Positions 1 through 9,717 of a stretch of 64,000 nt of DNA are shown here, piece by piece. The translations under genes and the position numbers were made by a program. Each line of letters starts with the position of its first letter. The stretch's first letter is position 1. The notes below the pieces were generated by a model that saw nothing but the letters and a program-made list of their open reading frames with translations, was not told where the DNA came from and did no database searches. The stretch is from the NCBI GenBank assembly GCA_913058335.1, contig CAJXPX010000015.1, positions 23,790 through 87,789 of the forward strand, given 5' to 3'. This DNA is from an uncultured Hyphomonadaceae bacterium (GTDB taxonomy: Bacteria > Pseudomonadota > Alphaproteobacteria > Caulobacterales > Maricaulaceae).

Positions 1-11
1 TGTTCAGTCAT
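1..11 (-). CDS. Start of 3-oxoacid CoA-transferase subunit B (partial)
   Basis: An ATG on the minus strand at 11-9 overlaps the TAA stop of the subunit A gene by one base (TAATG), the usual coupling in two-subunit CoA-transferase operons. Only three codons (M-T-E) are visible before the window ends, so the identity is inferred from the neighbour and not read from the sequence. Confidence 0.4.
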
Positions 12-724
12 TATACGACCTCCCGTACTGTCCGCTGTTCGATCCGTTTCTCACATTTCGCCTGCACAATACGTTGAACGAAAATGCCGGGGGTATGAAT
101 GGAATTGGGGTCGAGCGTGCCGATCGGGACGATTTCATCTACCTCGGCAACGGTTACTTTCCCGGCAGTCGCCATCATAGGTGAGAAATTGCGCGCCGTG
201 GCTTTATAAATCAGATTGCCTTCGGCGTCGCCCTTCCAGGCTTTGACGATAGAGACATCCGCTTTCAATCCGGTTTCCATGATGAAGGTTTCGGTCTCTC
301 CCTCCATGTTGGTAAAGTCTTTATGCTCTTTGCCTTCGGCGATCATCGTCCCCACACCCGTCTTGGTATAAAAGCCCGGAATACCCGCACCGCCGGCTCG
401 GATACGTTCGGCCAGAGTGCCTTGCGGGTTAAATTCAAGCTCCAATTCACCGCCCAAATACTGGCGTTCAAACTCTTTGTTCTCTCCGACATATGAGCTA
501 ACCATTTTCTTGATCTGCTTGGTTTCCAAAAGCTGGCCGAGGCCAAAGCCATCCACACCGGCATTGTTTGAAATAACCGTCAAGTTTTGCGCGCCGCTGT
601 CGCGCAGTGCTGCAATAAGATTTTCGGGTATGCCGCAAAGACCAAAGCCCCCGCTCATGACGGTCATTCCGTCTTTGCAAAGACCTTTCATGGCCTCCGC
701 TGGTGTCTCAAATTCCTTATTCAT
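11..724 (-). CDS. scoA: 3-oxoacid (succinyl-CoA:acetoacetate) CoA-transferase subunit A
   Basis: This 237-aa protein is the alpha subunit of a class I CoA-transferase that moves CoA from succinyl-CoA to acetoacetate. The family glycine-rich segment SGGFGLCGIPENLI is at residues 24-37, and the conserved VISNNAG and PGFYTKTGVGT segments follow; length is normal. The catalytic glutamate belongs to subunit B, which begins just off the left edge. Its ATG overlaps the stop of the upstream TetR gene (ATGA), so regulator and enzyme are probably co-transcribed. Acetoacetate is an end product of leucine breakdown, which fits the divergent carboxylase/dehydrogenase genes next door. Confidence 0.93.
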   Translation of the reverse strand: MNKEFETPAEAMKGLCKDGMTVMSGGFGLCGIPENLIAALRDSGAQNLTVISNNAGVDGFGLGQLLETKQIKKMVSSYVGENKEFERQYLGGELELEFNPQGTLAERIRAGGAGIPGFYTKTGVGTMIAEGKEHKDFTNMEGETETFIMETGLKADVSIVKAWKGDAEGNLIYKATARNFSPMMATAGKVTVAEVDEIVPIGTLDPNSIHTPGIFVQRIVQAKCEKRIEQRTVREVV

Positions 725-1341
725 TCATCTCTCCTATAATCCGCAGTGATTCCCGATCTGAGCTGTTCCACGAAATGGTTGGCAATATCGTCTCCCTTTA
801 ACCGACCTTCGCTATCAAACCAAGCATTGAGCCAGTTCAAAGCGCCCATAAAGAAAAAAACTTGCAAACGAGGGTCGGCTCTACGGATTGAACCATCTTT
901 ATGGCCTAATTCCACGAGTCTAATGACTCTTTTCTCAATATTTGCCCGTCTGGCCAAAATTACGCCTTGGCTCTTCTCGGAAAGGCTGTCTACATCGGTC
1001 AGCAAGGAGACACCGGATTGCGTCAGCAGGCTAACAAAATCCCGAAAGACATTTTCTAAATCTTCTAATCCGTTTTTCCCCGCCCGAGGACTCTTTAAAA
1101 TCTCCTCCATCGACTCATACGCCATCAGATGCGACTCAAATAGAATCTCTTCTTTGTTACGCACGTAATAATAAAGCGCTGCCTTGGTCAGGCCCAAAGT
1201 CTTGGCAATATCGACCATAGACGTATTATGATATCCTCGGCGACGAAACGCGCTCGCCGCGGACAAGATCACCGCCCGTCTTTTAGCCGCAAATTGCTTA
1301 TCCCGATCAAATGGAGCTTTTATGGTCGTTGAGGCGTTCAT
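721..1341 (-). CDS. TetR-family transcriptional regulator of the leucine/acyl-CoA cluster
   Basis: A 206-aa TetR regulator. The N-terminal helix-turn-helix is clear (ILSAASAFRRRGYHNTSMVD, then the IAKTLGLTKAALYYYVRNKE region), followed by a divergent ligand-binding domain. I start it at the ATG at 1341 (MNAST...). A longer reading to 1386 would translate through an AT-rich palindrome that looks like an operator. It lies between scoA, which it overlaps by 4 bases, and the divergent carboxylase operon, so it probably represses both and responds to an acyl-CoA intermediate. The ligand is not deducible from sequence. Confidence 0.88.
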   Translation of the reverse strand: MNASTTIKAPFDRDKQFAAKRRAVILSAASAFRRRGYHNTSMVDIAKTLGLTKAALYYYVRNKEEILFESHLMAYESMEEILKSPRAGKNGLEDLENVFRDFVSLLTQSGVSLLTDVDSLSEKSQGVILARRANIEKRVIRLVELGHKDGSIRRADPRLQVFFFMGALNWLNAWFDSEGRLKGDDIANHFVEQLRSGITADYRRDE

Positions 1342-1366
1342 GATGATGAGTTTATACCACTTAAAT

Positions 1367-1390
1367 AAATTTGACTCAAGGTTCAAATTT
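1367..1390. promoter_or_regulatory. Candidate TetR operator between divergent promoters
   Basis: A perfect 8-bp inverted repeat, AAATTTGA at 1367-1374 and TCAAATTT at 1383-1390 with an 8-bp spacer, sits 25 bp upstream of the TetR start and 34 bp upstream of mccB. A weaker third arm (GGGTCAAA, 1400-1407) pairs with TTTGACTC at 1369-1376. Position and symmetry suit an autoregulatory TetR site; binding is inferred. Confidence 0.55.
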
Positions 1391-1424
1391 TATTACACAG
1401 GGTCAAACTAATATATAGGTCATT

Positions 1425-3008
1425 ATGATTCAGTCAAAAATCAACACCGATAGCCCCGATTTCCGCGCTAATTCTGAGCATATGGAAAGCCTTGTCGCGG
1501 ACCTAAAAGAAAAGGTCGCCAAAATTGCTGAAGGCGGATCCGAGCGCGCGCGAAAGAAACATTTGGATCGCGGTAAACTCCTTCCGCGAGAGCGCGTTGA
1601 ACGTCTCCTTGACCCAGGCACACCTTTTCTAGAGCTGTCGCAAATGGCGGCTTACGGCATGTATGAAGATCAAGTGCCGAGCGCCGGAATAATTTGCGGC
1701 GTCGGTAGAGTATCTGGCCGCGAAGTCATGATTATTTGCAATGACGCCACGGTTAAGGGCGGCACATATTACCCTATGACCTGCGCGAAACAGGCTAGAG
1801 CTCAAGAAATTGCCCAGCAAAATCGCCTGCCCTGTATCTACCTCGTAGATAGCGGCGGAGGGAACCTTCCTAATCAAGCGGAAATCTTTCCCGGCAAAGA
1901 CGATTTCGGCGCGTGTTTTAATAACCAAGCCATAATGAGCTCACTGGGCATCGCGCAGATTGCTGTAGTTATGGGCAGCTGCACAGCTGGCGGTGCCTAT
2001 GTTCCAGCAATGGCCGATGAAAGCATTATCGTAGCTGATCAAGGAACAATCTTTCTCGCGGGGCCCCCTCTTGTAGAAGCGGCCACAGGCGAAAAAATCG
2101 ATGCGGAAGAACTAGGCGGCGGTGTCCTTCACGCTAAAACATCCGGCGTGGTAGATCATCTTGCCGTAAATGACACCCATGCACTCCAGATTGCCCGCGA
2201 AAGTGTTAAAACACTAGGCGCAGCCAGCCTCAGCTACCTCCCCGACGCGGTCGAGCCCCCCGCTTATGACGAAAGAGAATTGAACGGCATTGTCCCGAAA
2301 GAGGCGAAACAGCCTTATGACTGCCGCGAGATTATTGCACGCATTACGGATGGTTCCCGCTTCCACGAATTCAAAAAAGACTATGGTGAAACCTTGGTTT
2401 GCGGTTTTGCCAAAATTCACGGTTATCAAGTCGGTATTCTCGGCAATAACGGTGTATTGTTCTCTGAAAGTGCAGTGAAAGGCGCGCATTTCGTCGAACT
2501 CTGCTGTCAGCGCAATATACCGCTAGTCTTCTTACAAAACATTACAGGCTTTATGGTTGGCTCCAAAGCTGAAGCCGGCGGTATCGCTAAACATGGTGCA
2601 AAAATGGTTCACGCCGTCGCTTGCGCGAAAGTGCCAAAGTTCACCATTGTCGTTGGCGGCTCTTACGGGGCCGGCAATTATGGTATGTGCGGCCGCGCTT
2701 ATGGCCCTCGCCTGATGTTTATGTGGCCGAACGCCCGGATCTCTATCATGGGCGGCGAACAAGCTGCCAGTGTTCTCGCCACAGTCGCACGAGATTCAGA
2801 AGGTTGGTCTGAAAAAGAAAAAGAAGATTTCAAAGCGCCGATACGCGAGCAATTTGAGCGCGAAGGCCACCCTTATTTTGCGTCGGCCCGCATTTGGGAT
2901 GACGGCATTATTGCCCCGTCCGATACGCGCCGCGTGTTAGGTCTGGGCCTCGCAATGGCGGCAAATAGCCCTCAAGAGGAGACACGTTTCGGCGTGTTCC
3001 GTATGTAA
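1425..3008 (+). CDS. mccB: Methylcrotonyl-CoA carboxylase beta (carboxyltransferase) subunit
   Basis: A 527-aa carboxyltransferase subunit that transfers carboxyl from biotin to 3-methylcrotonyl-CoA in leucine degradation (also named liuB). It shows the acyl-CoA carboxylase beta fold in two crotonase-like halves, with the glycine-rich [16 protein letters not shown] segment near residue 185 and [16 protein letters not shown] near residue 417, the latter typical of MCC beta rather than propionyl-CoA carboxylase. Length matches the family. The stop is two bases before the alpha-subunit ATG, so the two are translationally close. Transcription probably starts at the TetR-controlled intergenic region. 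Confidence 0.95.
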   Translation: MIQSKINTDSPDFRANSEHMESLVADLKEKVAKIAEGGSERARKKHLDRGKLLPRERVERLLDPGTPFLELSQMAAYGMYEDQVPSAGIICGVGRVSGREVMIICNDATVKGGTYYPMTCAKQARAQEIAQQNRLPCIYLVDSGGGNLPNQAEIFPGKDDFGACFNNQAIMSSLGIAQIAVVMGSCTAGGAYVPAMADESIIVADQGTIFLAGPPLVEAATGEKIDAEELGGGVLHAKTSGVVDHLAVNDTHALQIARESVKTLGAASLSYLPDAVEPPAYDERELNGIVPKEAKQPYDCREIIARITDGSRFHEFKKDYGETLVCGFAKIHGYQVGILGNNGVLFSESAVKGAHFVELCCQRNIPLVFLQNITGFMVGSKAEAGGIAKHGAKMVHAVACAKVPKFTIVVGGSYGAGNYGMCGRAYGPRLMFMWPNARISIMGGEQAASVLATVARDSEGWSEKEKEDFKAPIREQFEREGHPYFASARIWDDGIIAPSDTRRVLGLGLAMAANSPQEETRFGVFRM

Positions 3009-3010
3009 TT

Positions 3011-4885
3011 ATGTCAAAGCAAATCAAAAAAATCCTTATCGCCAATCGCGGCGAAATTGCTTGCCGAGTTATCAAGACCGCCCGTAAAATGGGCATTGCT
3101 ACAGTCGCCGTTTATTCTGACGCTGACCGCAAAGCGCTGCATGTGCGTCAAGCCGATGAAGCCGTCCATATTGGCCCCTCTGCGGCGAATGAAAGCTATC
3201 TGGTGATCGACAAAATCATAAGCGCCGCCGAAGAGACAGGCGCCGACGCCATTCATCCGGGCTATGGTTTCCTGTCCGAAAATCCCGCTTTCGTGCGTGC
3301 TTGCGAAAAGGCCAAGCTGACTTTTATCGGCCCGAAAGCCGAGTCCATGGAAGCGATGGGCTTAAAAGACGCCGCCAAAAAATTAATGGATAAGGCCGGC
3401 GTTCCGACGACGCCCGGTTATCTCGGCGAAGATCAAAATCCGAAAGTTCTAAAATCCGAGGCCGACGGTATCGGCTATCCGGTCCTGATCAAGGCCGTTG
3501 CCGGCGGCGGCGGTAAAGGTATGCGCAAAGTTGATGCCTCCAAAGATTTTGATGCCTTACTCGCCTCTTGTCAGCGTGAAGCCAAATCCAGTTTTGGAAA
3601 TGACGAAGTTCTGATCGAAAAATATATTTTAAGCCCGCGCCACATAGAGGTACAGGTTTTTGGGGATACGCACGGCAATGTCGTGCATATGTTTGAGCGT
3701 GATTGTTCGCTACAACGCCGCCATCAAAAAGTGATCGAGGAGGCCCCTGCCCCCGGTATGACCGAAGAGGTCCGCAATGCCATGACGAAAGCGGCCGTCG
3801 ATGCCGCGAAAGCCGTCGATTATGTCGGCGCAGGCACTGTTGAATTTATCGTAGATGGGTCCGGAGAACTCAGCCCTGAAGGTTTCTGGTTCATGGAAAT
3901 GAACACCCGCCTTCAGGTTGAACATCCGGTGACAGAAATGATTACAGGTCTGGATCTCGTTGAGTGGCAAATCCGCGTCGCCCAAGGCGAAAAACTGCCA
4001 AAGCAGACCGAAATTAAAATGAACGGCCACGCGGTTGAAGCTCGGCTCTATGCCGAAGATCCCGCCAATGATTTTCTGCCGAGTGTCGGCGATCTTACTT
4101 TGTTGAATATGCCTGGTGAAAATCGGGTCGATACCGGCGTGGAACAAGGCGGCGAAGTTTCGATTTACTACGATCCAATGATTGCAAAATTGATCGCCCA
4201 TGCTGATAGCCGTTCAAATGCCGTCTCCCTATTGGAAGATATGTGCCGCGGAACCGGCGTTTACCCGATAAAGACAAATGCCCGCTTTTTGGCAAATTGC
4301 TTATCTCACCCTACTTTTGTCGCAGGACAGGTTTCCACAAATTTTATTACGGATGAAGCGGATAGTCTTTTTTATAAAGCCGCCCTGAAAGAGGACATGG
4401 AAAGTCTGTCTTTTGCGATGGCACCCCGTTCTACAGACCCGGATTTTGGAACGATAAATGGTTGGCGTTTGAACCAAGCGCCGCGCGAAACCTTTATTCG
4501 GATTTTGAATGGCGAAGATTTGACTCTCCGAATCACACCGACAACACAAGATCTTAAAAGCCATGTTAAGCGGGTTACCTTGCCAAAAGGCGATGTAATT
4601 TTCGTAGATGGCTTAAGTTATCTCTTGGAGAACATGGCTGCCGGCGCGGTCGATGCGGTTGGTGGAAACGCTCTTACCGCGTCAATGCCCGGTAAAATCA
4701 TTGCCGTAAATACCAATTCCGGCGATACTGTGTCTGCGGGGGATCCCCTCATCGTGATGGAAGCCATGAAAATGGAAATGACGCTCGAAGCTCCCCGCGA
4801 TGGTATTGTTGACGAGGTGAAGTTCGGCGTTGGCGATTTGGTGAGTGACGGTGAGACACTGCTCACACTAGAGGACGAAGATTAA
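3011..4885 (+). CDS. mccA: Methylcrotonyl-CoA carboxylase alpha (biotin carboxylase/biotin carrier) subunit
   Basis: A 624-aa alpha subunit (liuD) joining an N-terminal biotin carboxylase and a C-terminal biotin carrier domain. The ATP-grasp glycine loop AVAGGGGKGMRKV is near residue 164, the carboxylase motifs EMNTRLQVEHPVTE are at about 296-309, and the biotinylation site VMEAMKMEM places the modified lysine at K587. It carboxylates biotin using ATP and bicarbonate. With mccB it forms the ATP-dependent step from 3-methylcrotonyl-CoA to 3-methylglutaconyl-CoA. Order beta-alpha-dehydrogenase is a common liu arrangement, although the hydratase (liuC) and lyase (liuE) are not in this window. 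Confidence 0.95.
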   Translation: MSKQIKKILIANRGEIACRVIKTARKMGIATVAVYSDADRKALHVRQADEAVHIGPSAANESYLVIDKIISAAEETGADAIHPGYGFLSENPAFVRACEKAKLTFIGPKAESMEAMGLKDAAKKLMDKAGVPTTPGYLGEDQNPKVLKSEADGIGYPVLIKAVAGGGGKGMRKVDASKDFDALLASCQREAKSSFGNDEVLIEKYILSPRHIEVQVFGDTHGNVVHMFERDCSLQRRHQKVIEEAPAPGMTEEVRNAMTKAAVDAAKAVDYVGAGTVEFIVDGSGELSPEGFWFMEMNTRLQVEHPVTEMITGLDLVEWQIRVAQGEKLPKQTEIKMNGHAVEARLYAEDPANDFLPSVGDLTLLNMPGENRVDTGVEQGGEVSIYYDPMIAKLIAHADSRSNAVSLLEDMCRGTGVYPIKTNARFLANCLSHPTFVAGQVSTNFITDEADSLFYKAALKEDMESLSFAMAPRSTDPDFGTINGWRLNQAPRETFIRILNGEDLTLRITPTTQDLKSHVKRVTLPKGDVIFVDGLSYLLENMAAGAVDAVGGNALTASMPGKIIAVNTNSGDTVSAGDPLIVMEAMKMEMTLEAPRDGIVDEVKFGVGDLVSDGETLLTLEDED

Positions 4886-4898
4886 AATCAATCACCTG

Positions 4899-4990
4899 TC
4901 ATTCCACAGAAGGGCGTAGCTGGAAATACGGAAGGTTGAGAGGTCAAAACTCTCCCCCTTCCGAGGTCACTTACAGCGCCCCGGAATGAC
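4899..4990. repeat. Intergenic palindromic element between mccA and ivd
   Basis: The 100-bp gap is almost filled by nested inverted repeats: outer arms GTCATTCC (4899-4906) and GGAATGAC (4983-4990), and an inner imperfect stem around 4931-4962 (GAAGG..GAGAG against CTCTC..CCTTC). It resembles the small dispersed palindromes found between genes in many proteobacteria. The outer right arm contains an upstream in-frame ATG (4986), which is one reason for choosing the later ivd start. Confidence 0.5.
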
Positions 4991-5009
4991 GGAAAAGAAA
5001 GAGACAGAT

Positions 5010-6179
5010 ATGACCACTAGCTACCCGACCCTTCAATTTGGGCATTCTGACGAAACAAATATGATTCGGGAGAGCGTCTACCAATTCGCTCAGGCCGAGA
5101 TTGCTCCGCGCGCCGCCGAAATTGACGAAACCAATAAGTTTCCACGCGATCTCTGGCCTAAAATCGGAGCCTTAGGATTGCACGGGATTACCGTCAGTGA
5201 GGAAGATGGCGGCACGGGTCTCGGATATCTGGAACACACAATCGCGGTTGAAGAAATCAGCCGCGCTTCGGCGTCAGTCGGATTGTCCTACGGTGCCCAT
5301 TCTAACCTCTGTATCAACCAGATCCGTCGTTGGGCCAATGAAGAACAGAAAGCGAAATACCTACCAAAACTTATAAGCGGCGAACATCTCGGATCTTTAG
5401 CCATGAGTGAACCCAGCGCCGGTTCTGATGTAGTTTCCATGAAACTCAAAGCTGAAAAACAACAGGGCGGCTATCTTCTTAACGGCAATAAAATGTGGAT
5501 CACCAATGCGCCCACGGCCGATACGCTTTTAGTCTATGCCAAAACTGATCCGCAAGCCGGTTCTAAAGGCATCACGGCATTTCTGATTACCCCTGATATG
5601 GAAGGCTTCTCGACCGCGCAAAAACTCGACAAGCTCGGTATGCGCGGCTCAGATACGTGTGAGCTGGTTTTCGAGGACTGTTTCGTTTCAGATGAAAACG
5701 TCGTCGGCAAGGTTGGCCAAGGCGCGGAAATTCTTATGAGCGGTCTGGATTACGAACGCGTGGTGTTGTCCGGCATCGGCCTCGGCATTATGCAGGCTGT
5801 TATGGATATTGTCCTTCCTTATATTCATGAGCGTAAACAGTTCGGCAAATCCATTGGTGAGTTTCAGCTGATGCAAGGCAAACTCGCGGATATGTATGTC
5901 ACGCTCTCTACGGCCCGCTCATATACTTACGCCGTTGCCGCCGCTTGTGACCGCGGGGAAACGACCCGCAAAGACGCCGCCGGCTGTGTACTATACGCGT
6001 CAGAGAGGGCCACTCAAATTGCCCTTGAAGGCATCCAGATTTTGGGCGGAAATGGCTACATTAATGAATACCCGACCGGTCGCCTCTTACGCGATGCCAA
6101 ATTGATGGAAATTGGCGCGGGGACATCTGAAATCCGACGCTGGCTCATTGGCCGTGAACTCTTTGGGGAAACAAAATAA
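5010..6179 (+). CDS. ivd: Isovaleryl-CoA dehydrogenase
   Basis: A 389-aa acyl-CoA dehydrogenase (liuA) oxidising isovaleryl-CoA to 3-methylcrotonyl-CoA with FAD. The assignment beyond general acyl-CoA dehydrogenase comes from the catalytic base: glutamate sits in GLDYERVVL (E249), the isovaleryl-CoA dehydrogenase position, while the site used by medium-chain enzymes is replaced in [20 protein letters not shown] and the WITNA flavin-loop motif are present. I start at 5010 (MTTSYP) rather than 4986, because the latter lies in a palindromic element and adds a non-conserved charged leader. Its stop overlaps the next ATG by one base. Confidence 0.93.
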   Translation: MTTSYPTLQFGHSDETNMIRESVYQFAQAEIAPRAAEIDETNKFPRDLWPKIGALGLHGITVSEEDGGTGLGYLEHTIAVEEISRASASVGLSYGAHSNLCINQIRRWANEEQKAKYLPKLISGEHLGSLAMSEPSAGSDVVSMKLKAEKQQGGYLLNGNKMWITNAPTADTLLVYAKTDPQAGSKGITAFLITPDMEGFSTAQKLDKLGMRGSDTCELVFEDCFVSDENVVGKVGQGAEILMSGLDYERVVLSGIGLGIMQAVMDIVLPYIHERKQFGKSIGEFQLMQGKLADMYVTLSTARSYTYAVAAACDRGETTRKDAAGCVLYASERATQIALEGIQILGGNGYINEYPTGRLLRDAKLMEIGAGTSEIRRWLIGRELFGETK

Positions 6180-6655
6180 TGGCCGAACAAGTTGTAAGCG
6201 GTAAGTGGTTTGACGAATTGGAAGTCGGCCAAATATTTCAACACGCGATTCGCCGCACAGTGACAGAAACCGACAATATACTTTTCACGTCGATGACCCA
6301 TAATCCGGCCAGGCTCCATCTCGATGCAGACTATTGTGCGAAAGAAACCGAGTTCGGGAAACCTCTGATGAATAGTCTTTTCACGCTTGGTCTCGTCGTC
6401 GGGATTTCGGTTCATGAAACAACTATGGGAACTGCAGTTGCCAATCTGGGCATGAACAATATCAAATTCCCCAAACCATTATTTGCGGGGGATACAATTC
6501 ATGTCGAGACGGAAATAAAAGGATTGCGCGAGAGTAAGTCCCGCCCAAACCAAGGCATTGTGACCTTTGAACACCGCGCATATAATCAGAAAGACGAGCT
6601 CGTCTGCATTCTTGAGCGCTCAGGTCTACAGCATAAAAAGCAGAAACCTGACTAA
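6179..6655 (+). CDS. MaoC-family (hot-dog) dehydratase-like protein
   Basis: A 158-aa MaoC-fold protein with the hydratase-2-like region DNILFTSMTHNPARLHLDAD, in which the D...N...H spacing of the family active site is recognisable, and the GDTIHVETE segment. Such proteins hydrate enoyl-CoA thioesters. Start codon overlap with ivd (TAATG) makes it part of the leucine operon. The cluster lacks a crotonase-type methylglutaconyl-CoA hydratase in view, so this protein might act at that step, but that is inference. Its stop overlaps the stop of the convergent aldehyde dehydrogenase. Confidence 0.82.
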   Translation: MAEQVVSGKWFDELEVGQIFQHAIRRTVTETDNILFTSMTHNPARLHLDADYCAKETEFGKPLMNSLFTLGLVVGISVHETTMGTAVANLGMNNIKFPKPLFAGDTIHVETEIKGLRESKSRPNQGIVTFEHRAYNQKDELVCILERSGLQHKKQKPD

Positions 6656-8016
6656 GCGATACTGACTGTTTTCACATTGCAGAAAGCATGAATGCCTTCT
6701 GCCGACAACTCCCTGCCATATCCCGAACGTTTGATACCGCCAAATGGCAAACGCGGATCTGAGGATGTCATGGAATTTATAAAGGTCGCCCCCGCTTCAA
6801 TGCGCGTTATAGCTTTGTCCTGCTCTGCCTTATCTGTAGTCCAGACGGAAGACCCTAATCCAAATGGAGATTCATTGGCGATTTCGATCGCTTCGTCCAA
6901 ATTTTTGACTTTGTAGAGTAACATCACAGGACCAAAAATTTCTTCGTGATAGGCGTCAGAACTTTTCGGGATGTCTTCTATGATTCCGGGTTTGAAATAA
7001 TATCCCTTGCCGTCAATAGGTTCCGCTCCAGTGACCCGCTTCGCCCCGTCTTTAATCGCCTTTTCAACCTGCTTCGAAATCGTATCTCGCCCGTCTTTAT
7101 TCACCAGCGGTCCAATATCTGTCTCTTCAGCCATCGGGTCACCAATTTTCAACGCTTCAAACGCTTTGATGAATTTTGCCTTTACATCGTCATAGATATC
7201 CGCGTGAACGAGGAACCGTTTCGCCGCAATACAGCTTTGGCCATTATTCTGTGTACGGGCTGTGGTGCCTACACTAACGGCTTTTTGAATATCTGCACTC
7301 GGCATGATTATAAAAGGATCCGACCCGCCAAGTTCCAACACGGTTGGTTTGATTTCCTCTCCACAGATTGAAGCCACTGATGCTCCGGCAGGTTCTGAAC
7401 CTGTCAGCGTTGCCGCCCTCACCCGATCGTCGCGTAAAATGCGCTCTACTTTTGACCCGCTGATAAGAAGTGTTTTAAACGCGCCATTTGGGAACCCGGC
7501 CCGCTCGAATATATCTTCTATCGCCAAAGCGCATTGCGGCACATTAGACGCATGTTTCAAAAGCCCCGTATTTCCTGCCATGAGCGCAGGGGCGGCAAAG
7601 CGCATGACTTGCCAAAACGGATAATTCCACGGCATTACGGCCAGGACAGGTCCAATAGGCAGATATTTTCGGTACGACTTAGAGGCGCCGCTCTCAACAC
7701 TTTCATCTGCAAGGTAGCCCTCGGCCCTTTCTGCATAATGGCGGCAAACCCAAGCGCATTTTTTCGCTTCCGCAACAGCGGACTTAAAAGTCTTCCCCAT
7801 TTCCAACGTCATGATTTTGCCGAAATCTTCCGCTTCTTTTTCCAGTATGTCGCCTGCTTTTTGCATTGCTTTCGCGCGATCCTCAAAAGACCAGTTCCGC
7901 AAGATTTTATGAGCTGAGAGTGAAGCCTTTATAGCTTCGTCGACCTGCGCATCGGTATGAGCCTCAAATTTCTTAATGATTTCCCCATTCACGGGATTTT
8001 GTGTCTGAATAGCCAT
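6652..8016 (-). CDS. NAD(P)-dependent aldehyde dehydrogenase, succinate-semialdehyde type
   Basis: A 454-aa aldehyde dehydrogenase. The catalytic cysteine is C262 in NNGQSCIAAKR and the general-base glutamate E228 in LELGGSDPF; MPWNYPFWQV and the EEIFGPV motif are also present. The short length and GATFINSM/LPFGGIKRSGYGRE tail are typical of the short succinate-semialdehyde dehydrogenase subgroup, although substrate cannot be fixed from sequence. The start at 8016 follows an AAAGAGG ribosome site with 6-base spacing; an upstream extension to 8103 lacks one. Convergent with the MaoC gene, with overlapping stop codons. Confidence 0.88.
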   Translation of the reverse strand: MAIQTQNPVNGEIIKKFEAHTDAQVDEAIKASLSAHKILRNWSFEDRAKAMQKAGDILEKEAEDFGKIMTLEMGKTFKSAVAEAKKCAWVCRHYAERAEGYLADESVESGASKSYRKYLPIGPVLAVMPWNYPFWQVMRFAAPALMAGNTGLLKHASNVPQCALAIEDIFERAGFPNGAFKTLLISGSKVERILRDDRVRAATLTGSEPAGASVASICGEEIKPTVLELGGSDPFIIMPSADIQKAVSVGTTARTQNNGQSCIAAKRFLVHADIYDDVKAKFIKAFEALKIGDPMAEETDIGPLVNKDGRDTISKQVEKAIKDGAKRVTGAEPIDGKGYYFKPGIIEDIPKSSDAYHEEIFGPVMLLYKVKNLDEAIEIANESPFGLGSSVWTTDKAEQDKAITRIEAGATFINSMTSSDPRLPFGGIKRSGYGRELSAEGIHAFCNVKTVSIA

Positions 8017-8424
8017 TATTGCCTCTTTAGTTCGAAATGAGCTTCCACTTATAGATAACCTTACGTCATCCCACCTGATTTGTTGCCTCCTGACATGATG
8101 CAAAGAGGGTTCGGTGTCGAGAGACGGAATTTGTAGAGGCGTTAATCAAACCTGACTTGCCATATATTATCGGCACCAAATCTCTAAAGACAGATCATCG
8201 ATTTCCCGTCAGCATTCAAACCGTCATAAATAAGTTGAAATAAGAGATTTGGCAAATTTCGCCTTAAACAGAACATTCAACTCTATTTTTTACCGTTTTT
8301 CTGCAGATTTTTTGAAACTATTTCCACAGATACGCTTTTGTTACAGTAACAAGACAGTTTTATAACAGAAGAAAACTATATTTTGCTTGCAGAAGCGACA
8401 CATTTATGATAGTTTTATGACAAC
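8017..8424. other. AT-rich intergenic region upstream of the aldehyde dehydrogenase
   Basis: No convincing gene in roughly 400 bases. The sequence is distinctly AT-rich, with runs such as those at 8280-8400, and presumably carries the promoter of the leftward aldehyde dehydrogenase and of the small rightward ORF at 8425. I could not identify a specific regulator site. Confidence 0.5.
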
Positions 8425-8580
8425 ATGATAACAGATTTATTACATATCCCTTTGGTTAATACCGCTGAATCTCACAAAATCAAAACCGTGGAAGAGCTTT
8501 CGCCTCTCGAACTATTCGCTATGGGCTTTGCCGCAATCTTGATTTCCAGTACTGCCGCTATTTTAATTGGCGTTACTTAA
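8425..8580 (+). CDS. Small membrane protein, 51 aa (hypothetical)
   Basis: A 51-codon ORF from ATG at 8425 to TAA at 8580. It has a polar N-terminal half (HKIKTVEELSPLEL) and one C-terminal hydrophobic helix (FAMGFAAILISSTAAILIGV), a layout common in small inner-membrane proteins. There is no strong Shine-Dalgarno, so the call rests on the coherent amphipathic-to-hydrophobic pattern in an otherwise gene-free region. I do not recognise a family. Confidence 0.4.
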   Translation: MITDLLHIPLVNTAESHKIKTVEELSPLELFAMGFAAILISSTAAILIGVT

Positions 8581-8926
8581 ATAGTGATTTCTGGCAAAGG
8601 TTTGCTCATATCGTTGACGTTTTTAGCGTGAAGCTAATTTGTCAAAAGTCGGGCTGAACTCTTTTAAGCCTGATCGACTAGTGCACGGTGTTTCGTTTAT
8701 AGCTTTAACAAGTCGTGATAGTCTCACTATTATAGACATCCATCTTATTTAAATTTTTTGAGCCTAACTCAGCGATCACATCATGAGTTAAGGCAGAGGC
8801 GTTTTGCGTTCTCTTTTCCCCAAATTTTGATAGACGCATTCATTTTGTAGTGATCCTGCACAATGTGACCGCTCATTGCAGTCAACTTACATTGAACGCG
8901 TAAAACACATTATGACTTAGGGAAAA
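8581..8926. other. Intergenic region before tRNA-Val
   Basis: No ORF, clear repeat or RNA structure could be supported here. The segment 3' of tRNA-Val (in its direction of transcription) shows no clear T-tailed hairpin. Confidence 0.4.
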
Positions 8927-9002
8927 TGGTGGGCGGTAACGGGTTCGAACCGCTGACCCTCTCGGTGTAAACGAGATGCTCTACCAGCTGAGCTAACCGC
9001 CC
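8927..9002 (-). tRNA. tRNA-Val (anticodon TAC)
   Basis: The minus strand folds into a full cloverleaf of 73 nt plus an encoded CCA. The 7-bp acceptor pairs GGGCGGT with ACCGCCC, the D arm has AGCTGGTA, the anticodon loop is TTTACAC (anticodon TAC, reading Val codons), and the T loop is TTCGAAC. The encoded CCA occupies 8927-8929. Confidence 0.95.
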
Positions 9003-9004
9003 CC

Positions 9005-9513
9005 TTAGGGAGCGGCTAGATAGGCCAATCTTTAGGGTGACTGCAAGAGAAGACTTCACATATAAGTAAAAATTTTTATCCTGTAGATTACTTCATTTGA
9101 AGAAGTATCGACCTTTACTTTCTTCCTTACCGGCACTTATGCAACTGAACCGTGGAGCGCTGGGTATTTTAAAAATATCCGACACCAAGATTTTGCATTC
9201 TTCGCCCGATTGACCGAATATTTCGATTAAGCTGGTAAGTATTGAACTCAGATCGATGTTAATAGAAATAGGGTGCCAAGATGCCTACTCATATAAGTAA
9301 AAGAAGCTAGGCATATACCCTGACCAAACAAATGGAGTTGGACGGTAATTTAAGTCCATTAAACAAAGGGATGAACGCGTTCGCTTTGCACTTACCCGAC
9401 CCCAACAGCTCACCTTGCTGCCCTACGCCGTATAGAGCTAAAATAACTGCAAAACACACAAAACAAGCGTTGACGCCTTCGGTCTCGATAGCTAAAGCCC
9501 CTCTCACATCTTA
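9005..9513. other. Spacer between tRNA-Val and tRNA-Asp
   Basis: About 500 bases with only short overlapping ORFs on opposite strands at 9307-9514, neither with a ribosome site or recognisable protein character. It presumably contains the promoters of the two divergent tRNA genes. Confidence 0.45.
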
Positions 9514-9590
<77 letters not shown>

Positions 9591-9622
9591 TTTCTCCGGA
9601 AATGGACAGTTCTAAGACATTG

Positions 9623-9653
9623 AAAAGGCTCCGGTTTTTAGCGGGGCCTTTTT
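9623..9653 (+). terminator. Rho-independent terminator after tRNA-Asp
   Basis: AAAGGCTCCG pairs imperfectly with CGGGGCCTTT around a TTTTTAG loop and is followed by a T-rich tract, as expected for the end of the tRNA transcript. It lies just left of the integrase promoter region, where the motif AAATGGGGTA also occurs twice (9674-9683 and 9698-9707). Confidence 0.65.
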
Positions 9654-9717
9654 CTTTTACCCCACAATTTCAAGAAATGGGGTAGAAAATTCGTCGGAAA
9701 TGGGGTAAAAGTGTTCT

